NCBI GenBank assembly: GCA_905216195.1 | Contig: CAJMSX010000051.1 | Span: 1 to 26,120 of the forward strand | Length of the DNA stretch: 26,120 nucleotides | DNA from: an uncultured bacterium | GTDB lineage: Bacteria > Bacteroidota > Bacteroidia > Bacteroidales > Marinifilaceae | Direction of reading: 5' to 3' | Part shown: piece by piece, positions 15,934 through 22,404 of the stretch | Layout: each line of letters starts with the position of its first letter | Position numbering within the stretch: position 1 is the stretch's first letter | Position numbers and translations under genes: made by a program | Notes under the pieces: generated by a model | Seen by the model: the letters and a program-made list of their open reading frames with translations, nothing else | Told to the model about the DNA's origin: nothing | Database searches by the model: none

Positions 15934-18261
15934 TCATTCGCTCTTCAATGTTTCTACCGGATTACGCAAAGCAGCCCTCCAGGATTGCCAGATAACCGTC
16001 AATACACCTATTCCCAACACCAAACCGCCCACCATCAGGTAAATCCAGACCGTCGGTTCCTGCCGGTAAACAAACTGCTTCAACCATTCCTGGGTAAAAT
16101 AAAATCCTATCGGTAAAGCAATCAAAAAGGATATCATAATCCATTTCATAAAGCGGCTGCATAAAAGTCCGATGACCTGGGATTCCGTTGCTCCGTTTAC
16201 TTTGCGTAAAGCGATTTCCTTCATCCGGTTTTCCACCGAATACCAGGCTAAACCGAATAATCCCATACAGGTAAGCAAGAGACTGATCCAGGCAAACACG
16301 AGTATCAGGGACAGCATTTTTTGCTGATCCTGATGGAAACTGAGGTAGGCATCAGCCATTGTATTCCAGGTAAACGGCTGACTTCCCGGAGCGATTTCTT
16401 TCCAGAGAGCCGTCATTTTAGCGACGGCAGCCTGCCGATTTTCCGGTGCCACTTTTATTACGGTGGTCCAGGCGTTTTCGGGAGCAATTATCAAAGGATT
16501 GATAGGCCGGGTAAGGTCTTCGATAATAAAATCCCGGACTACGCCGCAAATGGTATAACACTCTCCGTTAAAATCAAATTGGTAACCGACCGGTTCTTTC
16601 ACTTCCCACTTTTTTACCAATGTTTCGTTCACGACCACCGAGCCTTTCGGAGACTGTGCCGTAAACGGTCCCCCCTCCACAAATTGTAAATTATAAAAAT
16701 CGAAATAATGCTCGTCACAATTAATAAGATTTACCAAACGACCGTTATTGGAAATAGCACCTACGGACAAGCCCGACCCTTTGCTGATCCTTTCTATTTC
16801 AGGAATTCCGGTCAGTTTTTCGCAAAATACGTCCCAAGCTTTTCCCTCTCCTTCACCTTCCTCGTTCAACAACAAAACACTTTCCGCCTCCGGACGGTTG
16901 TGGGCGATAAAATCCACCTGACGATGCACATTTACTACCAATAACAGTAAAACGATCGATACGGTGAACTGACCCACCACCATACCGGTTACCAAGCGCG
17001 ACCGCTGGCTGTATTCTTGTTTTAAAAGACGACTGAGTTGATTTTCTCCCAAACGGGAAAAAATATATAAGGAAGGTAAGCAGATAACCGCCAGCAAAAT
17101 ACCGACCAACAACCAGGGAGTAAATCCCTCGAAGAAATCTTGCAGAATTAAACGAGCTCCGAACAAAGCGTTGAACTGAGGCAACAATCTCCAGATCAGT
17201 AAGCCAGCGATTCCTGCCGCTAATACAGTTTGCATTCCCGTTTCCACGATCAATTGCATCCTCATCTCCTGCTTCGAGGCCCCGAACACCATTTGTTGTC
17301 CGGTATTCCGTAAACGCTGTAAAGCACGCGTCATACCGAGATTGATATAATTGAAACAGGCAATCAACAAGACGGCTAAAGCAATACTGATGCCTACATA
17401 CATTAAAACCGGATCCCGGCTGAGCGTCAACTCTCCCTCCCCCGCCCCCGGAGTAAAATATATTTCGTTGACAGGCACTAACCTCAAATCCTGAAAATTA
17501 GCATCCTCCCGCATCTTTTCTTCAAAATCTTTACCCGTCACTTCTCCGTCCAGGTGCACGAAAGTATAATAAAAACCACTCCAGCTTTTTAAGTTTACAT
17601 CGATCTCCTTCTCCGGCAACCCTTTCAATATATTATACTTAAAAAAGCCTCTGTCCGAATCGTCGATCACCGAAGTAACCGTATACGTCTCATCGAAAAA
17701 TTTTGAAGAGATCCCATCTCCCGTCCGGACGGACTTCAGAATGGCAAAATCCAAAGATTCCCCAGCGACATTTTCCCGTCCGAAGTTACGCAAAGCAAAG
17801 GAACGGGTGACGGCAATCTCTCCCGGAGCCGAAAGAGTTTGCCGTAAATTTCCTACGATCAACTTCACTTTACTCAATTCTTCCAAAGTAACGGTCACTT
17901 CGAAAAACCCCTCTGCTTCCGTCATCTGCCCCTCCTTTTTCAGCTGGGCCGGGCAACTATGAAAAACACAATAATCCTTCACTTCCGGGAAAGTGTTTTT
18001 CAGCAAAGGACCGATATTCCCCCCTCCGATTCCTCCCAGGATCTCCAATTCGCTATCTCCATAAAACTCGCTTTTCGATTTAAAAGTATACCATTCATCG
18101 CTGTCGGCCATATACCTGGCAATCCGATACTCGTTCGTCACAAATCCCGCCATCAATATACTGCAGGTCAAACCCACGATCAAACTCAAAACGGAGATCG
18201 CCGTATACACCTTATTTCTCATCCATCCCCGAAATACCATTTTAAACTGCACGATTTTCAT
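15934..18261 (-). CDS. ABC transporter permease, MacB/FtsX-like, duplicated 8-TM form (permease H)
   Basis: A 775-residue permease, the most divergent of the eight. TM1 about 21-42 (AISVLSLIVGLTCSILMAGFV); the first periplasmic domain lacks the usual PxNSH/NTHF motif and reads DSDRGFFKYN at that place; TM2-TM5; second periplasmic domain; TM6-TM8. The second-half coupling motif KEIALRKVNGA is intact; the first-half one is degenerate (GQQMVFGAS). The end is NPVETLKSE. An in-frame ATG exists at 18360, but I chose the ATG ending at 18261 (MKIVQFKMVFRGWMRNK): it is preceded by AAGGAA, and it gives the basic N-terminus directly before TM1 seen in all paralogues. It is the first gene of the minus-strand block, facing regulator I across a 416-bp divergent region. 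Confidence 0.88.
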   Translation of the reverse strand: MKIVQFKMVFRGWMRNKVYTAISVLSLIVGLTCSILMAGFVTNEYRIARYMADSDEWYTFKSKSEFYGDSELEILGGIGGGNIGPLLKNTFPEVKDYCVFHSCPAQLKKEGQMTEAEGFFEVTVTLEELSKVKLIVGNLRQTLSAPGEIAVTRSFALRNFGRENVAGESLDFAILKSVRTGDGISSKFFDETYTVTSVIDDSDRGFFKYNILKGLPEKEIDVNLKSWSGFYYTFVHLDGEVTGKDFEEKMREDANFQDLRLVPVNEIYFTPGAGEGELTLSRDPVLMYVGISIALAVLLIACFNYINLGMTRALQRLRNTGQQMVFGASKQEMRMQLIVETGMQTVLAAGIAGLLIWRLLPQFNALFGARLILQDFFEGFTPWLLVGILLAVICLPSLYIFSRLGENQLSRLLKQEYSQRSRLVTGMVVGQFTVSIVLLLLVVNVHRQVDFIAHNRPEAESVLLLNEEGEGEGKAWDVFCEKLTGIPEIERISKGSGLSVGAISNNGRLVNLINCDEHYFDFYNLQFVEGGPFTAQSPKGSVVVNETLVKKWEVKEPVGYQFDFNGECYTICGVVRDFIIEDLTRPINPLIIAPENAWTTVIKVAPENRQAAVAKMTALWKEIAPGSQPFTWNTMADAYLSFHQDQQKMLSLILVFAWISLLLTCMGLFGLAWYSVENRMKEIALRKVNGATESQVIGLLCSRFMKWIMISFLIALPIGFYFTQEWLKQFVYRQEPTVWIYLMVGGLVLGIGVLTVIWQSWRAALRNPVETLKSE

Positions 18262-18399
18262 TTCCTTATGCGTTAGTGTCTGTATTAAACTTATCCTAAA
18301 AAGGTACACTCTCTTTATAAACCGGACTGTATCAAAAAACATACCATTAGTATAAAACATTGAATATCAATATAATAACACACTTTAATGCCTTCAGAA

Positions 18400-18428
18400 T
18401 GTCTAAAATCTTGACAGGTCTTGTCTAA
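18400..18428 (+). promoter_or_regulatory. Pair of TGTCTAA heptamers, 22 bp apart, between H and I
   Basis: TGTCTAA lies at 18400-18406 and 18422-18428 in the same orientation, 22 bp start to start, each followed by an A-run. It repeats the arrangement at 5362-5390 upstream of B. The distance to the H start codon (about 139-167 bp) is nearly the same as the distance of the other pair to B (137-165 bp), although the orientation relative to the gene is reversed. It could serve H, I or both. Confidence 0.5.
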
Positions 18429-18600
18429 AAAATTAACAACAAAACCGGAAATTCTTTCGAAACCGGCAGGCTTCCTTTCCCGGAAAACTCTCCCGCTTTC
18501 CCGGAATTTTTCAGTTGATCCCTGGTAATCAAAAAGGAGAGGACCCCTGGGAAAAGAAAAACTTTTTTTGAAGAAAAAACCGATTAAAAAATAAATACCG

Positions 18601-18631
18601 TTTTCATTCCGCATTTTTTTAAATATTTTTG
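18601..18631 (+). promoter_or_regulatory. Candidate Bacteroidota promoter for regulator I
   Basis: TATTTTTG at 18624-18631 matches the -7 consensus TAnnTTTG exactly. A TTTC, one mismatch from the -33 TTTG, ends at 18605, leaving 18 bp between the elements. The start codon at 18678 would then follow a leader of about 40 nt. The surroundings are T-rich, so chance matches are more likely. Confidence 0.45.
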
Positions 18632-18677
18632 TTGATTATTTAATGGAAAGTAAAAAAACAACAGCCATTCATTCAAA

Positions 18678-19814
18678 ATGAGAACTATCGTTTTCCTTTT
18701 TCTCGGGCTTTTTTTCCTCGGCTGCATACAGAGGGAAAGGGAAGAGAATAGGGAAAATGAACTGAAGGATAATAAACACGCTCCTTTATATACGCTGTTC
18801 GACCGGTTTAACCGAAAAAAGCCGGCCCAGGAAGCATTGGCCCGGGCCGATCGCCAATACCGGGAAGAAAAATCCTTTTCTTCCGACACCTTATTGCAAA
18901 CCGCATTAGGATATTACATCAATAAAAAAGAGACCTCTCCGGAACTGGCCCGGATCTATTACTATCAGGGACTTTACTATGAAGGAAAAAATATGTTCTC
19001 CAAAGCCTTGATGTCTTACACCTATGCAGCCGACGCCCTTCCCGAGGAAGACCGCTTTTCTCTCCGGGAGAAATTGCAGGCGAAACTACCCCGGCTCGGT
19101 TCTCTTTTGGGAAAAAAAGAATCGGAAAATTTGCAATGGAAATACCGGTATGAACATATGCGCGTCCAAAACAGGCATTTACAGCGCCAACTGCACATCT
19201 GGCGTATCGGTTGCCTGGGAGTCGCTTCCCTCCTTTTATTGGTCTTGGGATTCTTCCGTTACCGGATCAGCCGGAGACGTAAAGAATTGTTCCAAAGTCA
19301 ATTGTTTATCGAGCGCTTACAAAGAGCCGAAGACGAACTGAAAGAAAAACTGCTTCGGGAATTGGATGAAAAAGACAATAAGCTGAAAGAGTTTTTCCGG
19401 CTCCGCGTCGTGATGATCAAGGAGTTTGTCGAACTTTCCCGGAAATACGGAAATAACCTGGAAAAACTGAAAGATAAATTTGCCCGAATGGTTTCTACGG
19501 ACTCTTTTTCTCCGGCCGACTGGACCTTACTGAAAGAAGGGGTAAATATCATGGGATGCGGCATCCTCGATCACCTGCAAAAAAATTATCCCGAACTTAC
19601 CGAAGAAAACATCCGGTATTGCGCCCTCATCTGCGCAGGATTCGAAACGGACGAACTGGCCATACTGTGGGATGTGCATAACGATTCCATTTACAAACGC
19701 CGGACCCGCCTCCGGCAAAAACTCGCTTTGGCAAAAAATCAGGATTTAAAAAAATTTTTCGACGAACAGATTACGGCGCTCCGGAAAAAACGGCTTAAAA
19801 AAAAATCTTTTTGA
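18678..19814 (+). CDS. Membrane-anchored lipoprotein regulator with TPR, one TM helix and C-terminal HTH
   Basis: A 378-residue protein that appears to link the envelope to transcription. An N-terminal export signal ends in a lipobox-like FFLGC with Cys16. Residues 45-140 are helical, with a TPR-like repeat (ARIYYYQGLYYEGKNMFSKA). A single TM helix spans 176-194 (basic RYRISRRRK on its cytoplasmic side), followed by a coiled coil at about 200-270. Residues 305-348 resemble the LuxR-like helix-turn-helix of Bacteroidota TPR regulators (ENIRYCALICAGFETDELAIL, then a recognition-like helix rich in Arg). The tail is very basic. Such proteins are thought to sense periplasmic or membrane signals and bind DNA from the membrane; this is family knowledge and unproven here. 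It is divergent from permease H and upstream of J1, which makes it the natural candidate regulator of the permease array. The possible lipobox and the TM helix together are odd: the lipobox may simply be the end of a signal peptide. Confidence 0.7.
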   Translation: MRTIVFLFLGLFFLGCIQREREENRENELKDNKHAPLYTLFDRFNRKKPAQEALARADRQYREEKSFSSDTLLQTALGYYINKKETSPELARIYYYQGLYYEGKNMFSKALMSYTYAADALPEEDRFSLREKLQAKLPRLGSLLGKKESENLQWKYRYEHMRVQNRHLQRQLHIWRIGCLGVASLLLLVLGFFRYRISRRRKELFQSQLFIERLQRAEDELKEKLLRELDEKDNKLKEFFRLRVVMIKEFVELSRKYGNNLEKLKDKFARMVSTDSFSPADWTLLKEGVNIMGCGILDHLQKNYPELTEENIRYCALICAGFETDELAILWDVHNDSIYKRRTRLRQKLALAKNQDLKKFFDEQITALRKKRLKKKSF

Positions 19815-19828
19815 AACTCTTTTCCCGC

Positions 19829-19891
19829 GTGTCCTGACAGATTTTTTATAACCCTTTAATTATCAACTATTTTTTACATTTGGTGTCCTGA
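19829..19891 (+). promoter_or_regulatory. Two GTGTCCTGA repeats around the J1 promoter
   Basis: GTGTCCTGA occurs at 19829-19837 and 19883-19891, 54 bp apart (about five helical turns). The first continues as GTGTCCTGACAG, which contains the small palindrome TGTCCTGACA. The second follows directly after the -7 box at 19875-19882, near the expected transcription start. One site upstream of the promoter and one at the start fits a looping repressor or an activator/repressor pair. Confidence 0.4.
19875..19882 (+). promoter_or_regulatory. Candidate Bacteroidota -7 box for permease J1
   Basis: TACATTTG matches TAnnTTTG exactly. A -33 TTTG is not evident; a TTTA lies 16 bp upstream. The predicted start would give a leader of roughly 130 nt before the ATG at 20021. 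This suggests that J1 and perhaps J2 can be transcribed independently of regulator I. Confidence 0.45.
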
Positions 19892-20020
19892 TCTTTCCTC
19901 CCGCTGTCCCATAGCAACCTGTCTATTTATATCTTATTTTTAACCTGAGGCTAAGCTTCAGTGAGGAACTTTCTGGAACAAGCCGGATCAAAACAAAAGC
20001 TAAATCAAACCCACTATAAT

Positions 20021-22294
20021 ATGAAAAGACTTTCTTTTATTTTACGCGATTTGCTCAAATTCAAAGGAGCCAGTTTCACTAAGGTCATCTCTTTGACCAT
20101 CGGATTATCGGTCGGGATACTCGCTTTCAGTTATTGTGCTTTTGAAACAGATTACGATAGTTTTCACCGGGATGCCGGCCGGATCTACCGCATAGGCACG
20201 AAAACAGGAGGATCGGACATTCCACTCGCTCTCCTCAAGGAAGCGGCACAGAAAATTCCGGAAATAGAATTAACCACCAGTGTAGCGCATAATGTTTATC
20301 CCAATTATAAATACGGAGACCGGGTGTTTCAGGGAGGCGATGCTCTCAGAGCCGATAGCTCGTTTTTCCGGCTTTTTTCCTACCGTGTATTGGCAGGCGA
20401 CCCCGCAGACCTTCAATATGCAGACAAATTTTTTATATCGGATAAAATGGCCCGTATCATTTTCGGAGATGAAGATCCCGTAGGAAAAGAGCTGAAATTC
20501 GGCAACAAACTGATCACCGTAGCCGGCGTATTTGAAAGTTTCCCCCGAAACAGCCACCTGATGAATATCTACGCCCTCCATCCCGTAGCAGAAATCGCAG
20601 ACGAGCAATGGACCGGCCCCCGGGAATTTTCAGGATATGTTCGTCTGGCTCCCGGAACCGACCCCGAATCCGTAGCCCGGAAAATACAGGCGATAGCCGA
20701 TCCTCATCAGACAAAAGAACGTCATTACACTTATATCTTACAGCCTTTACAAGACCTCCATCTGAAATACGGATGGGGGTATTCTTATCTCTTTCTGGTT
20801 GGATTTATGGGCTCTATCATCGTTTTGATATCCGCCCTGAACTATATCCTGATCGCTCTTTCGTCTTTAATTCAGAAAACCAAGGAGATCGGCATACACA
20901 AAATCAACGGTGCCAGTACCCTGAATATTTTCACCATCTTTCTTACCGAAACCGTGATACTGACTTTTATCGCCGGCCTGTTCTCCCTGGGATTGTTACT
21001 CGCTTTCAAGCCTTTTTTCGAAAACATCATGTACAACGAATATGCCAGCTTATTCAACACCCGGGTATTGATCGTCGTCGCTCTTTTTATCCTTTTTATG
21101 ATTTTTCTGACGGGAGTATTACCGGCCCGCTTATTCGCCTCCGTTCCCGTATTGCAAATATTCCGGCAAGTATCGCAGGGACGCCGTTCCTGGAAATACG
21201 TTCTGCTTTGGGTTCAGTTTTTTTCCGCCTGTCTGTTGCTGACTTCCCTGATCATTATCAACGGACAATATCAGATGATCATGAATAAGGATCTGGGCTA
21301 TAAAATGGACCATCTTTATTACATGGAAGTCAGCTGCGGCTCTCCTTATCCTTCTCTCGCTTCGGTCAAAGATGAGGTAAAACGTTTTCCTTTCGTTAGC
21401 GACGCTTCGTTTACAAGCAATCTTCCCATATGGCCTTCTCGGATTACGGTTTCGGATGCGAACGGCCAGGGATTATTCGAAAGTTTCGTATTCCAAACCG
21501 ATGAAGATTTTCTCTCTACCTTACAGGTTCCTTTACTTGAAGGAGACTCCGTTGCCTTTACCGGAGGAAGGAACAATGTATTCGTCAATGAAAAATTCCG
21601 GGATAAACTGGAAATTGCCGGAAAAACCGGAACCGGCTTATTCTTGGGAAAACGTCCCATCATACTTTGCGGCACTTGCCGGAACTTTCAGGTCGCTTCC
21701 CTTTATACCTCACAGCAGCCTATGTTTATGATACCTCTGGCGGAACCGGACACCAGCCGCACTTACTATCTGTTGATGAGAATGGAACACATAGGACGGA
21801 AACAGTTGCAGGAATTGACGGACAGAATCCGGAAAATCAGTAACCAACCCAATCTCAATCCCATTTATTACCAATATATGTACCGAGCCGGTTATGAAGA
21901 CCAAAACGGGATACGTACGACCGTTCAACTTTTCTCCTGCCTGGCTGTCATTATTGCGATATTGGGTTTGTTCGGGTTTACGGGCGACGAGGTATCCCGC
22001 CGAACCAAAGAAATCGCCATTCGCAAGGTAAACGGAGCTTCCGTAATATCAATAACCCTGCTCCTGTTACGGAACGTCAGTATTTTAGCTTTATTTGCCA
22101 TCCCTTTTGCCTTAACGGGAGCTTATTTTGTAGGGAGTATGTGGCTGGATGAATTCGCTTACCGCACGCCGCTGAGCGTCTGGATATTCCTGGGAGGTGC
22201 CGGTATGACTTTCGCCATCATTCTGATCACCGTGTTTTTAAAGAGCCGGAAAGGGATAAATGCCCGACCGGCCGAAGCATTAAAAACAGAATGA
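20021..22294 (+). CDS. ABC transporter permease, MacB/FtsX-like, duplicated 8-TM form (permease J1)
   Basis: A 757-residue inner-membrane permease of the B/J subfamily. TM1 about 20-40; MacB-type periplasmic domain 45-250, with FFRLFSYRVLAGDP, GKELKFGNK and FPRNSHLMN; TM2 255-280; coupling motif KEIGIHKINGAS at 288-299; TM3-TM5; second periplasmic domain; then TM6-TM8 with KEIAIRKVNGAS and the end RPAEALKTE. No Walker motifs. The frame is open upstream to a GTG at 19961, but I chose the ATG at 20021, which gives MKRLSFILRDLLKFKG, aligned residue by residue with J2 and matching B. J2 follows after 110 bp and is so similar that the two must be a tandem duplicate. The NPV of the other members is replaced by RPA in both. 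The substrate is unknown. Confidence 0.9.
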   Translation: MKRLSFILRDLLKFKGASFTKVISLTIGLSVGILAFSYCAFETDYDSFHRDAGRIYRIGTKTGGSDIPLALLKEAAQKIPEIELTTSVAHNVYPNYKYGDRVFQGGDALRADSSFFRLFSYRVLAGDPADLQYADKFFISDKMARIIFGDEDPVGKELKFGNKLITVAGVFESFPRNSHLMNIYALHPVAEIADEQWTGPREFSGYVRLAPGTDPESVARKIQAIADPHQTKERHYTYILQPLQDLHLKYGWGYSYLFLVGFMGSIIVLISALNYILIALSSLIQKTKEIGIHKINGASTLNIFTIFLTETVILTFIAGLFSLGLLLAFKPFFENIMYNEYASLFNTRVLIVVALFILFMIFLTGVLPARLFASVPVLQIFRQVSQGRRSWKYVLLWVQFFSACLLLTSLIIINGQYQMIMNKDLGYKMDHLYYMEVSCGSPYPSLASVKDEVKRFPFVSDASFTSNLPIWPSRITVSDANGQGLFESFVFQTDEDFLSTLQVPLLEGDSVAFTGGRNNVFVNEKFRDKLEIAGKTGTGLFLGKRPIILCGTCRNFQVASLYTSQQPMFMIPLAEPDTSRTYYLLMRMEHIGRKQLQELTDRIRKISNQPNLNPIYYQYMYRAGYEDQNGIRTTVQLFSCLAVIIAILGLFGFTGDEVSRRTKEIAIRKVNGASVISITLLLLRNVSILALFAIPFALTGAYFVGSMWLDEFAYRTPLSVWIFLGGAGMTFAIILITVFLKSRKGINARPAEALKTE

Positions 22295-22320
22295 TAGAAA
22301 ATATCCGGCCAGAAACCTAT

Positions 22321-22362
22321 CCACAAAGCATGTATCCTATATATTTTGGATTACTTTTGTGG
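22321..22362 (+). promoter_or_regulatory. Nested inverted repeat with -7 box between J1 and J2
   Basis: CCACAAA at 22321-22327 is the reverse complement of TTTGTGG at 22356-22362; an inner ATCC/GGAT pair flanks an AT-rich core, so the whole can fold as an interrupted hairpin. The right arm overlaps TACTTTTG at 22352-22359, an exact match to TAnnTTTG, which would give J2 its own start with a leader of about 40 nt. It could be an operator over a J2 promoter, or an RNA hairpin that weakens read-through from J1. No strong -33 element is visible. Confidence 0.42.
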
Positions 22363-22404
22363 CAAGTGAACAAAGCATAAGGACCTTCGGTTCAACCCAC
22401 TTCT

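Larger units (their letters stand above)
18262..18677. other. Divergent intergenic region between permease H and regulator I
   Basis: This 416-bp stretch has no convincing gene. It holds the TGTCTAA pair (18400-18428), a candidate promoter for I (18601-18631) and two TTTCCCGGAA repeats 21 bp apart (18476-18485, 18497-18506). On the minus strand TATGTTTT, one mismatch from the -7 box, lies about 70 bp upstream of the H start. The upstream codons of H (to 18360) are open but unlikely to be translated. Confidence 0.6.

Noticed and set aside
18262..18360. 33-residue N-terminal extension of permease H from the ATG at 18360
   Set aside because: No paralogue has such an extension; the ATG at 18261 has AAGGAA before it and gives the usual basic N-terminus directly before TM1.
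18476..18506. TTTCCCGGAA repeated with 21-bp spacing as a regulator site
   Set aside because: CCGG-rich words are very common throughout the window, so the repeat carries little weight on its own.
19961..20020. GTG start for permease J1
   Set aside because: J2 aligns from the ATG at 20021, and the extra 20 residues have no counterpart.
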